Below are positions 1 to 10,528 of a stretch of DNA of 64,000 nucleotides, in pieces (position 1 is the stretch's first letter; every line of letters begins with the position of its first letter). The stretch spans positions 3,658,001 through 3,722,000 of the forward strand of contig JAHQIY010000009.1 of assembly GCA_019054805.1 (NCBI GenBank), read 5' to 3'. Under the pieces are notes generated by a model, which saw only the letters and a program-made list of their open reading frames with translations, was not told where the DNA came from and ran no database searches. Source of the DNA: Brachionus manjavacas. Its lineage: Eukaryota; Rotifera; Eurotatoria; Ploima; Brachionidae. A program made the position numbers and the translations under genes.

Positions 1-435
1 AAATAATAAATCTATTTAGAGAAAGGGATAAAAAGAGATGGAGAACATCTCAACAAAAATCGAATTCCACCGCAAACAAAATTGTAGTTTTTTATAGATT
101 TTTTTGATATTTGTTACCTCAAAAAAAATAGTTAATTGAATTTGCTAAAATTTTATTTAAATGGAAAAAAGATGGTCCTATTGGACTTATTAAGCTTTTA
201 CGGAAAAACTGGTGATTTTCGTAAATTTTCGAAGGTTAAAAAAATTACCTTAAAAACCATTGTTTAGCGCATCATTACAGTAGATTAATACATTTACAGT
301 ATCACTTGCATCACAAGATACGCAGATATGCTTATCACTTTAATTAAAAAAGAAATAAAATAAAAAAGATTAAAATATATTTTATTGTAAAAAGACTAAA
401 AATTTGGGCTAAATATCTGACAAAAACAAAAACAC
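1..435. other. AT-rich intergenic DNA, 3' flank of GMD
   Basis: No open frame or repeat that I can support. A minus-strand AATAAA lies at 381-386, about 50 bases past the dehydratase stop codon, and is the likely poly(A) signal of that gene. Confidence 0.5.
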
Positions 436-1509
436 TTATGCATTTGGATTTTTTCTCATTAGTTCAATATCGCTTTCAAGCATTTCTTTTACCAAGTCCA
501 TGAATGAGACTTTGGGCTTCCATCCGAGATTCTTGAACGCCTTTTCAGCACTTCCCTGCAAATAGTCTACTTCAGTAGGCCGATAAAACTTGGCATCTAT
601 CTTAATCCTCACTATTCCGGACCCTTTTTCCATCCCCACTTCTTGCTCGCCACTTCCTTGCCACTCAATCTCTTTGCCAACTTCTCTAAACGCAATCTCA
701 CAAAATTCCCTCACACTATGTACCTCATTTGTTGCTACCACATAATCCTCGGCATTCTCTTGCTGCAGCATCAGCCACATAGCTTCAACATAATCTCTAG
801 CATGACCCCAGTCTCTTTTCGAGTCCAAATTGCCTAAAGTTATAAACTCCTGTTGACCTAGGTGAATTTTAGCTACACCACGAGTAATTTTTCTGGTCAC
901 AAAGTTTTCGCCACGTCTGGGTGACTCATGATTGAACAAAATTCCGTTCACAGCAAACATGTCATACGCTTCGCGATAGTTGACAGTGATCCAGTAAGCG
1001 TATAGCTTGGCGCACCCGTAAGGTGATCTGGGATAAAATGGTGTTTGTTCTGTCTGAGGAATCTGCTGAACCTTGCCGTACATTTCACTGGTTGACGCTT
1101 GGTAAAATTTTATTTTTTTCTCCATGTTGCATGTACGAATGGCGTCCAGAAGTCGGAGAGTGCCGACTGCATCAACCTCAGCCGTGTACTCGGCTAGGTC
1201 GAAGGAAATTTTCACATGGCTCTGGGCACCCAAGTTGTACACTTCGTTTGGCTGAATTTCGTAGATCAATTTTACCAAGTTGGTGCTATCTGTGAGGTCA
1301 CCATAGTGCAGCTTCATTCTGGACTCGGTGTGAGTCCTTCGATCAGCGTACAGATGTTCAATTCGAGCTGTATTGAATGAACTAGAGCGCCTGACTATTC
1401 CGTGAACAATGTAGCCTTTGCTAATCAACAGCTCGGCTAGGTAGCTGCCGTCTTGGCCGGTTATTCCAGTTATCAACGCAACTCTCGGTGAATCAACACT
1501 CTGGTTCAT
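436..1509 (-). CDS. gmds: GDP-mannose 4,6-dehydratase
   Basis: The product is a cytosolic short-chain dehydrogenase/reductase that converts GDP-D-mannose to GDP-4-keto-6-deoxymannose, the first step of de novo GDP-L-fucose synthesis. Visible are the Rossmann NADP-binding loop [13 protein letters not shown] near residues 13-25, the RRSSSFNT cofactor segment, the STSEMYG active-site motif, the catalytic YGCAK (YxxxK) pair and the conserved [16 protein letters not shown] stretch. The length of 357 residues is close to the ~370 usual for animal GMD, so the gene looks complete in a single exon. I chose the ATG at 1509; an open frame continues upstream only through a TTG. The sequence just before the ATG reads TTTTCCAAG, which would serve as a 3' splice or spliced-leader acceptor. 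Base composition is clearly richer in GC than the flanks. The family assignment is secure; enzymatic activity is inferred. Confidence 0.96.
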   Translation of the reverse strand: MNQSVDSPRVALITGITGQDGSYLAELLISKGYIVHGIVRRSSSFNTARIEHLYADRRTHTESRMKLHYGDLTDSTNLVKLIYEIQPNEVYNLGAQSHVKISFDLAEYTAEVDAVGTLRLLDAIRTCNMEKKIKFYQASTSEMYGKVQQIPQTEQTPFYPRSPYGCAKLYAYWITVNYREAYDMFAVNGILFNHESPRRGENFVTRKITRGVAKIHLGQQEFITLGNLDSKRDWGHARDYVEAMWLMLQQENAEDYVVATNEVHSVREFCEIAFREVGKEIEWQGSGEQEVGMEKGSGIVRIKIDAKFYRPTEVDYLQGSAEKAFKNLGWKPKVSFMDLVKEMLESDIELMRKNPNA

Positions 1510-1672
1510 CTTGGAAAATTTTAAGATCAATTGGCAAGACTAAATATCAGGGTAGGCTACACCATGATTAATGATGAAAAAAATTTTTTTTTTATAAATT
1601 TATTTTTATATTTACACTAAATAAAATCTAAAATAAACTAGTTGAAAATTTAAAATGGGTTTTATTTTAGTT

Positions 1673-4600
1673 TTATTCAATGTTGAATTTGTCAGTGAGG
1701 GCTTTGACAATTTGGCTGTCAGGCGATGCTGTTGTCAGCAGGCATCCTACATAGGTCTTGGTGCCCCACGAGTGGTGACTGATTACTTTGCAGCAGCCGT
1801 AATCGATTATCTCGAATCCTAGCTTGCGGTATCGCTCGTCACTCTCATAAAATGTAGCATGGGTGTATGGACTCTTGAACTTGAATAATTTTTTTTAATT
1901 TTTTAAAATTAATTTTATTTAAATTTAAAATAATTTTTTTAAAGGTCTAAAAAATCAATTAAATTTGACATTTTTTTTTCTACTTGATTGATAGCCTTTA
2001 TATTAAATAAAAATAAAAATTTCATTCTCGAGTGTTTTGAAAAAATATAATTAAATATCGAATTATAAAGATTTCATTTTCAATAAATAACATAATAATC
2101 TCATGGGACTTATACTTAAATTAAATAAATAAATGATAAAATTTCTTAAATTCCGGTAGACAAATTTGTCATTTAAAATTCTTAATAAATTTTAAGGCAT
2201 CGTCAGCATCAATAATATTTTATTTCGTCACAAAGTAATAGAATTGGAAACCATTAATTTAATCAATTAGTTTAATTGTATTCATTCCTAAAAAAAGTTA
2301 AAGAAGAGAACAATCAAATTCACAGTTAATGACGACTCATACATTATTATTCATTCACATCAAGTCATGTTGCAATTGATGAGTTCATTTCGTGGTCTCA
2401 ATCGATAAAGTATGTTCATATCATAAATTCAAAATTGAATTGAATTATGATTAAAATTTGAATTTAAATTCGATTATTTTTCTCAGCTTAATTTCTAACT
2501 CAAATTTAAAAATTAATTTTTTTATTCAATAGTAAATTCAAATGCTATTTATTTACAAAACTAGTTTAAATACATTTCTAGCAATTGTGACTTTGGCTTA
2601 AACTTAAAAACAAGCCTGGCCGAAATATCATCATCATTAAAAAAAAATAACCATCTTTTTTCTGACAAATTACACTTTGCTTAATTAACTAATTTGATTA
2701 ATTAGTATTTTTTTTTAAAGATTAGCCTAAATTAATAGAGAAATAGATTTCAGAAAAAATGAGTTATGGACCTAATCACATATCCGAATCGAATACTTGG
2801 ACTATTGAAGTCAACGACAAGCTCTGGTCTAGTTGAGACAAATTCAACAACTCAAGTTAACCGTGGTGAAAAAAGCAAAATCACACGACTAGAGATGCCG
2901 ACTTTAATAAGTAGTACAATAGGCAAAGAGAACTTTAAAATTATTATTAAATGATGAGAAACCATAAACCACAATTTTTTAACAGTTTTTGTTAATAATA
3001 TTAGTTATAAAATTTTTCTTCTTAATTTAAATAAAAATTGTATATTTTATTTACAAAGTATAATTAAATTAATTTTTTGTTTTTTATTAGAATAAATTTT
3101 TTTAATAGTTAATTTTGAATTTTTTTAAACAGGCTTGAGTATTTTATTATTTTTTTCAAAAATATTTTATAAATTAAATTAAAATAAAGAAATAACAATT
3201 GATAAATTACTTTTAAATTTATTTTAACTCAATGAAAAAAAATTTATTGAAATATATAAGAAAAACCGATGAAATTTATATTTTTCATCGATGTAACATA
3301 ATGAATCCGCTCACTCCTCATCGATGATAACTCGACGAATTTTTTTTTTATTAATTACTAGATAAAATTGAATAGTTACTCAATATTTTATTTGATTGAT
3401 TTATTAATTTATTAAACTCGATCAAATATATGTTATAATTCTCTTAGCTTTACTTTACTTTACTAATTACTTTATTACAACAAATAACTTTACTAAAACA
3501 ATTGAAAAATGATGTATCCAGACACCGACTCTTCGAATACGACGAGTTCTGAGAACACCGAACCTAGCAGTGAATACACTGATACTGAAACATACGAAGT
3601 GGCGCCACGACAAACTCGCCCTTTATCTCCTTCTGGATTCAATAAAACAGCAATCGTTCAACAGACTGTCAAGAATAGTTGCGGAAAATTCTAGCGATGA
3701 AGATACGTGCGTAGCGTTCGCGGAAGCAAACACCGTCTGGAAAAGCAGTTAACCAAGAAAAGAGAACATTTTCTGTTGAATAGAGTTGCTGACAATTGGA
3801 ACAATTTAACAACAAAGACTATTACATCCAGAAGCAAAAACCTCTTCAAGAAAAGAGTAGACGATTCAGAAGCCTTCAAGGTGGGAAGGTTATTAAATGC
3901 AAAATTGCTACCAGTTAAGCTGTTGTAGCTTATTATTATTGTTATTATTAATAAGACTATCTAGATATCGGTAAATAAGCAAACAAATATACAAATTAAC
4001 AATTCAACAGAAAACATTTGTGAAAACGTAGAGGAAGAGGAAATAAAACATGTTGAATTAAGAATTCCTGCTGGTGAAGAAACAACTCAACCGAAAAGTG
4101 TTCGTGTTAGACCAAAAAAAGTGTCAACGATGTTCCAACCACTCAATCTAAAAAAAGAGCTGCTTCAAACAATAATCAAATTGATGCTCAACATGTTCAT
4201 GAGTCGCGCAATAAAAGAAAGAAAATTAAGTACTTAAAACTAAGTAATAAGTAGTAAACTTTCTTTTCACTTTTTTTTTTTAACTTATATATTTATTTTA
4301 TTTTTAATTTTTTTTTATAATTTATTCTCAAAGAGCTCTAGCTCGGTACAGAAAACAAATAAATAAATAAGTGCTTATTTATTTTATATATTTTTTTTTC
4401 GATTTCTTGTCTATCAAATAATTTCTTTATCTTGTAAAAATATTTTTATATTTTTATATAGTGTTTTGTCTTTTTTTCTATTAGTTATTAAAAATTTCTA
4501 GTAAATTTCATCTTTTTATCTATTATAATTAATCCTTTTCCAACATCAACAACTCAATGAAACATTGTATCCAAATTAAATCGATTAACATTTAATGGAG

Positions 4601-7374
4601 AATTAAGTACCAGAGCCTATCCGGAAATGTGAATTTTAATAAAAATCTTCCAAAAATGACAGAATTGAGCTTTTTAAACTTCGATGATGAAAAAAGATGA
4701 AACAAAATATGTTTCACTAAATAGAACAAAAAACGATTAAATAAATGATCAAAATATCAATATTTTGTAATTTATTTATTTACTGTCTCTATGATTCATT
4801 TTGGACAGAATTTTTTTATTCATTTTGTAAATTTATTTTATTTAAATGTTAAATCCTATCATCGTTACAATTGTAAAAATTTTAATTTTTCAATTTTAAG
4901 CTCACATACAATTTGATTAAAAACAATCAATTTATTAATTTTTTTTCTTAAACTAGAGTGTTAAATGAATCATTGTTTGTTCAACCTTTTAAAACTTACG
5001 CAAAAATCTTAAGTACAAAATCAATGTTTTTATGGCATTGTGAGTTTTGGAACAAAGAACAGATACAAAAATTTTAAAATGAAATAACTTTTTTACAATA
5101 AGTCCATAAATTGATCTGCAAAATGTATCAGCTGATACAAACTTTGTACCATACAAATTAAATTTCTGCAAAAACTCTGCAAGTCTGCAAAGCACTACTT
5201 GTATTTGATAATCATTAAAATTAAATTGCAGAGTTATTACAGAGACTTAATTTGGGTGGCATAAAGTTTGAATCAGCTGATACACTTTGCAGAGCAATTT
5301 TTAGACTAACACTGTGATGAAGACATCACTGTGTATGTACGCGGTTCGCTGTGCAGTTGCATTCACGCGTATTTCATATTTATATTTTATATTTATTTAT
5401 TTTATTTATTTCATTTTTCCTCATATTTCTTTTATATAATGTGATTTATATTTCCGCCCGGTGTTCAGTCTACGACGACGACCGGGCCCGGTTTTTCTTT
5501 TTAGAATTAATAAAGTTTTTATGACTTAAAATAAATAGTTTACTTTATTTTAAACACTAAATAAAGTTATTTCATTTTAAAAATTTTTTTAAGAATTTAA
5601 ATTTTTTATTGGAATTTTTGTAAGAAAATTTGCAAGATGAAGAATTGTTAATTGAAATTCAGGCTATAGTTGCGTCTAACATTAAAGAAAGAGACAGTGG
5701 ACTAAAATCAAAAGATTCAAATTTTCTAACAAAAAGGCAGCTAATTAAATATAATTAATTAAAAATCTTAAATTTTTTTAAACGTTATAATTAGTTTTGT
5801 TATTAATAAAATATTGAAATTTGATGCGTTAATTTTAAACAATTAAAGTTTTGACAGAAAAAAAAATAATTTCATAAAAAAAATTAAAGACAAGTGAAAG
5901 AAAAAACTGAAATTTTCTTTTGCTATTCAATTATTTAAAAATCTTTTCAATGAGATGTTAAGTAGTAAACTTTCTTTTCACTTTTTTTTTTAACTTATAT
6001 TTTTATTTTATTTTTTTTTTTTATCTTCTTTTATTAACTCTATTTTTGTTTTAATTTTTTTTATAATTTATTCTGAAGGAGCTCTAGCTCGGTACAGAAA
6101 ACAAATAAATAAATAAGTGCTCATTTATTTTATATATTTTTTTTCGATTTCTTGTCTATCAAATTATTTCTTTATCTTGTAAAAATATTTTTATATAGTG
6201 TTTTGTCTTTTTTTCGATTCCTCAGAAATTATGTTACCTTTTTATTATTTTCTCATTATTTTTTTTAAAATAAATTAAATTTTGCTATGAATTAATTAAA
6301 TAATTAAAAAAATTAAATAAAAAAAACGAAGTCCTTTTAGCTTCTCGGGTTTAAGTTTAATTTGATTTTCAATTAAAATGGACCTTTTTTTTTACCTTTA
6401 AAATCAGTGTTGGAAGTTTTTCCTGAAATACTTAGTGGATCAAAGGATTAAAAAAAAACGTCCATAGCAACTCTGAATACAACAGAAAGAAGAATGAATG
6501 AAAATTTTATTTACCGGTCTACCAGATGACGGATCAATAAAGTCAGCCCAGCAGCCTTCTTTTTCAAACACCGAGCACAGCTCTTGAGCAGTATCGACAA
6601 ATTTTTTGATCAAAATTTCTCTCTCATTGTCAACAAGGTCGTTCCAAGTGGCCATGTCGTTCTCTGTCTTGAACGAAATAGTCAGCACAGTCAGACTTAA
6701 TTCGTCAATAGAGTTAGAGCGGAAATAATTTTGAAAATCTATCAAGAAATTAAACAAATTTTTCTTTCCTTTTTATTTAGAAAAAAAATCTCACCTTTGG
6801 CTAACGACAGAGGGCATTTCACAGCCTTGAGCTCGAAATGATTCTTCTTGAGGCCCAAAGCATCCAAATTTAGCAAACTGTTTTCCATTTTTTCTTTCAA
6901 GTAAAAAGCTCCACACGCTTCTTTCAGCTTGTTGGCTTGATTATCTATCGGTAGCGGTCTGTTTAATAGATAACTTAAATTCTCCTGTTTGACCGAATTG
7001 TTTTCTGAAGGTTTGAAAAGTTTCAAATTTTTTTCCTTTTGCTCTTCGACAAAAACACCAGTTTGGCCAGGTAATGGAAAATCACTAGTTCTGTTTATTT
7101 GTTTGGCTAGTTCAGACCAGTTTTGCTCCGACCACACGCTTACCTCTATAAAGTTTAAAAGTGTTAAAATTAAATTTTAATCAAAAGCATCAAAAATTCA
7201 TCCCACCGTTGTTCAGAATGGAAAAAATTCCCGACCTAGTTCTGCTAAACGATGAGAGTTTTCTGCAGTTGATTAAGAAGAGCACGTTACGGCTTGATTG
7301 ATTAAGCTTAAAAAAATAAATATAAAAATGATGACGTAGATATACAAAGGTTAATAGCTAACCAAACTAGACAT
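1673..7374 (-). CDS. mmadhc: MMADHC (cobalamin trafficking protein CblD), five exons
   Basis: MMADHC (CblD) works with MMACHC to route vitamin B12 to cytosolic methionine synthase or mitochondrial methylmalonyl-CoA mutase. I assembled the exons by eye: 7363-7374, 7207-7306, 6795-7145, 6515-6738 and 1673-1879. Every junction is GT-AG and the phases agree (0, 1, 1, 0). The sum is 894 bp or 297 residues, against 296 in human. Diagnostic segments are VWSEQNW at the start of exon 3, GCWADFIDPSSG at the end of exon 4, and DERYRKLGF, GCCKVI and ASPDS in the last exon. The basic, hydroxylated N-terminus encoded by exon 2 would suit a mitochondrial targeting peptide. Introns 1-3 are 56-61 bp, but intron 4 is 4,635 bp (1880-6514) and packed with repeats. 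The four-residue first exon is the weakest part of the model; exons 3-5 are strong. A poly(A) signal AATAAA overlaps the stop codon region. Confidence 0.9.
3180..3350 (+). repeat. Inverted-repeat partner of 8729-8895
   Basis: About 165 bases here recur in reverse complement at 8729-8895, including the shared block ATGAATCCGCTCACTCCTCA and flanking ATCGATGTAACAT. The two copies lie 5.4 kb apart, one inside MMADHC intron 4 and one beyond the gene's 5' end. Several AACTCGATGA/TCATCGAGTT words recur inside each copy. It may be a dispersed MITE family or the two ends of one large element. Confidence 0.6.
3500..4240 (+). pseudogene. LINE 3' end remnant with low-complexity ORF pieces
   Basis: The frame at 3707-3928 encodes FLLNRVADNWNNL followed by NLFKKRVDD, the pattern seen at the extreme C-terminus of jockey/CR1-like LINE reverse transcriptases. 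It is followed by a short stem (AAGCT, loop, AGCTT) and a TTATTATTATTG microsatellite, as expected of a LINE 3' tail. Immediately upstream, 3509-3694 is a Ser/Thr/Glu-rich frame, and 3963-4237 is an open frame without a start codon. I cannot assign these two; they may be pieces of a broken LINE ORF1. All lie in intron 4 of MMADHC on the opposite strand. Confidence 0.55.
4245..4485 (+). repeat. Dispersed repeat carrying LINE-type tail hairpin, copy 1
   Basis: Roughly 240 bases match 5955-6215 in direct orientation. The centre holds the hairpin GAGCTCTAGCTC (4333-4344) followed by GGTACAG and an AAATAAATAAATAA run, a signature shared by at least nine other sites in the window. The duplicated sequence continues past the run, so this is more than a simple LINE 3' end. 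Confidence 0.75.
5096..5316. mobile_element. Foldback MITE in MMADHC intron 4
   Basis: The left part (about 5099-5155) and right part (about 5255-5313) are inverted copies of each other. Both contain the palindromic core TGTATCAGCTGAT flanked by TCTGCAAA on one side and CAAACTTT on the other. Total length is about 220 bp. I cannot define a target-site duplication. Confidence 0.6.
5312..5600 (+). repeat. Possible solo-LTR fragment with GC-rich hairpin
   Basis: The stretch begins TGTGATGAAGACATCAC, the same palindromic style as the LTR start of the 27.5-31.5 kb element. It contains TATATAATG and AATAAAG words and a GC-rich hairpin, CCCGGT with ACCGGG near 5457-5490, followed by a T run. Its end is not defined. 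The LTR call is tentative. Confidence 0.3.
5955..6215 (+). repeat. Dispersed repeat with LINE-type tail hairpin, copy 2
   Basis: Direct duplicate of 4245-4485, with hairpin GAGCTCTAGCTC at 6079-6090 preceded by TTCTGAAG. It differs mainly by small indels in the T and A runs. It lies about 300 bases from the donor site of MMADHC intron 4. Confidence 0.75.
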
Positions 7375-8728
7375 TTTTGAGCTGAGCTGTTTTTACTGAA
7401 AAAGTCTAATCAAAGATTTTAGAATTAAGTAGTTCCAGGTAGGCTTTTGATTGCCTTAACCGATGGGTGTATCAAGAAAATAGTTGTTTAAAATAAGACG
7501 AAAATTAAATTTATTTATTATGAAAAAATAAATTTATAATTTATAGCTGAAAGAAATATTGTAGGGGTGCAGAAATTTTTACTCTTTTTTCTGGATCGAA
7601 AGATTAGAAATAATTTGAAATTTTTTTAAACGCTAATTTTTATTATAGATATCGCAATAACATTTAGTAATACCGAATTTAATTTTACTAATATTTTGTT
7701 AAATTTATTCTTTAATTTAAGAAAAAATTTTATTCAAATAATTATCTAATTTTTGGAGTATCACTAAAATATCACTAATACCGCAGTAGAAAATTTCAAA
7801 GTCGTTTTAAAAAATTATTTGAAAAATGAATAAAAAATTAAAATTGCTTAGGTTATTTCCTTTGGATATATTTTGCTTTTATTTTCTGTTCAAAATACAG
7901 ATTAAGAATTTCATCTTTATTTTTTTCTTAGTTGCTATCTTTGATGTGTCAACCTAACCATATTTTCTTGTAAAGATTGAATACAAAAAATGGCATTGAG
8001 ACTTGCTTGATGTATTAAAACATATGTTTTTTATCAAAATATAAGCTTTTATGACACTTTTCTCATCAAGTTCAGTTTTTAGCAATTCTTTTGACCCTCA
8101 CGTTGTGTTTTCTATCCCAGATCTATCCCACATTGGGTTGGAAAGTTGTGATTTAATCTTTTGAAACCATCTTGGTAATAATTTAAAGAATCATGACCTG
8201 CCGGTCTTATTTTTTATCGAAAAAAAAACGCCATTAATTTAATTAAAATTTATTTGGCAAAAAAAAATTATTTAGTTTTATCACCAATTTTATTAGTAAA
8301 GCTAAGAAAAAATTTGACAGGTTTCTACAATATTTAATTTGATATTTAAAAAAAAGATAAAAAAAGTACAATTTTAATTTTTGATTTTCCTTCTTAAATT
8401 ATGTTTTCCAATGTTATCATTTTTTTATATTTTATTTGTTGGATTATCAATAAAAGGAGACCATTCAGTTTGGATCGAGGCTTCATTAACTAATCGCTTT
8501 GAAAAACAAGTTCAAGAACGGACACGATGCCTTCCGGTCTGGTCAACAATCTTGAACATGAACATACATTTATAAAATTTTTCTTTTACAGCTTTTAAAT
8601 CTTACTATATTAAAATCAGGAAATTTCATCTTTTTTCTTCAGAACATTTAAAAATGACCTAATCATGAAAATTTAGTTTTTCAAACAGAACCCAATCATT
8701 TAAAATTTGATGTTGCATCAATGAAAAA

Positions 8729-8895
8729 AAAATTCATCGAGTTATCATCGTTGAGGAGTGAGCGGATTCATCATGTTACATCGATGAAAAATATAAATTT
8801 CATCGGTTTTTCATATATTTCAATAAATTTTTTTTCATCGAGTTAAAATAAATTTAAAAGTAATTTATCAATTGTTAATTCTTTATTTTCACAAC
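8729..8895 (-). repeat. Inverted-repeat partner of 3180-3350
   Basis: Reverse-complement copy of the 3180-3350 repeat, in the 2 kb gap between MMADHC and the glycosyltransferase-like gene. The rest of that gap (7375-9354) is AT-rich and I see no convincing gene in it. Confidence 0.6.
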
Positions 8896-9354
8896 ATATT
8901 TTTCTACTTCATGAAGTAGGAAAATATTATGTTTTAATTAGAAATTATGTTTTAATTAAAAGCTTTAATTAGAAAAATGGTCTTATCTACTTAATACTTT
9001 AGAAGTATTAATTTTGGATAAAAATATCGCATATTTAAAAAAATTAGAAACTTTTTATTTTCAAGATAATCAAAGAAAAAAATGAAAAAACACTTAATTA
9101 TCAGAATTTCATGGTCATGTTCAAAAAAATTTTTTAAAAGCCGATCAATTAATTTTTATTTTTAAAACTTAACGCAAATCTTATTTGTTAAGTTAAACAT
9201 TCAATTCTTGGTTTGAAACATGGTTTGCTTAGCATGAAAATATGTCTCTGCATTGAATGCTATAAAATAAATAAATTAATTAGTTTCGAAAAATAATTTT
9301 TGTCTTTTAGATCATTTTAATTTTATCATAAACTTAAATTTGCCGAAAAAAACA

Positions 9355-10528
9355 TCAACAATAAATCCAATCTTGATGATTTTTAGGTCTACATTCAATC
9401 GGACATGGTAAAACTGGTTCATTTTTACAACATCCAACACATCCAAAGAAACATCCATTTTCTCGCTTAGTTGGCCACGGATCACCACCCAATACTTGAC
9501 AAAAATAACTATCATGAGTTGTTGAATTTTTTTTTTAATATTTATAAAAAAAATCTTCTAATAAAAATTGATCAAAGCCTTTTGAATTGACCCCTTCTGG
9601 GTTATAATGTGAAGCAATCCGCTTGTTTGTGATAACTTTTAGTAAATATTCACCCAGGTCTCTATTCCTTTCATTTGCATAGCCCCATCCACCACCTAGT
9701 ATTTTTGTAAAATGACTTTTATGATCTTAAAAAGATTTACAAAATTTAAAATTAAAAATTGTCTCTTGATTTTTTCTAATTACCTCTCATTACATGAAAA
9801 ACAGTGTTTGATTTTAACCATACGTTTACTGAATCAATTTCCCTCTGAAATATTTCGCTGTCAGTGTCTCTGCTGGACCAAAAGTCAACAAAATGGTCAC
9901 CCATTGGCAACCATCGCCAACTCATTGCATGCATAAAGGACAAATCAACATGATCAAGTCCATCAGCTATTTGTTTGACATTACAAAAATCAACAATATC
10001 GTAAAAACTCATTTCTCTTTCGTTCCACAAGCATTCCAATTCACACTTTATTTTATGGTCTATACTGTCATCATGATATATTCTCATTAGCCATGTGGGA
10101 TACTTTTCTTTAATTTGTTTGACTAGTTTCTTCAATAAATGGAAATAAAAAGAATTTTTGCCATAGAGTGAAAAAGAAATGACTCTAGTTGCGGGTCCTC
10201 TGTTAATCGAGTTGTACAGATTACAGTTTAGCTGAAGAGAAGTAAATTTCTGCACAGGTATTGAATAGGAATATTTGTGATCCTTGAAGATGTCGAGATT
10301 TTCCGAGTTTTTTTCTATTGAGATATTTGGTCTACAAAAACACTGCGAGGTTAGGGAAAGTTTATGGAAACTTTTCGGCTCATGATTAAACAGAAAGTCT
10401 TTTTCGAAGAAAAATGTCGAGTACAATAAAAAATTGATTCTATTTTTTAACAAGAAAATCACCAGAAGAAAAATAAAAATAAAGCATTTAAAATAAATCC
10501 TTAATCTAATTCTATTTAAAATGAGCAT
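9355..10528 (-). CDS. Type II membrane glycosyltransferase-like protein, two exons, in-frame TAA
   Basis: Exon 1 is 9784-10528 and exon 2 is 9355-9725, separated by a 58-bp GT-AG intron in phase 1. The N-terminus is short and basic, followed by one hydrophobic anchor (about residues 9-28), suggesting a Golgi type II topology. Conserved-looking segments are FMHAMSWRWLPMGD, the SRDTDS motif, FHVMRDH across the splice junction, and ILGGGWGYANER, then a Cys-rich end PIECRPKNHQDWIYC. The SRD(T)DS ... MRDH ... ILGG.WG layout recalls an uncharacterised glycosyltransferase-like family of bacteria and invertebrates; the substrate is unknown. Codon 312 is TAA (9535-9537), beside runs of 8 T and 10 A, yet the frame continues with good Cys-rich sequence to a final TGA at 9355. 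This is either a recent nonsense allele or paired homopolymer indels in the sequence. Confidence is high for the gene structure and low for function. Confidence 0.75.

Noticed and set aside
2766..2954. 62-residue plus-strand frame with modest GC content
   Set aside because: It lies inside MMADHC intron 4, has no recognisable domain, and is too short to separate from repeat-derived sequence.
5457..5500. GC-rich hairpin followed by a T run, like a bacterial terminator
   Set aside because: The window is clearly eukaryotic; a Pol III terminator or LTR feature is possible, but no RNA gene is recognisable upstream.
8381..8575. 64-residue frame with a signal-like hydrophobic start
   Set aside because: The apparent start is a TTG, the first ATG is inside, and no splice partner or homology is evident; the Phe/Leu run is expected from T-rich DNA.
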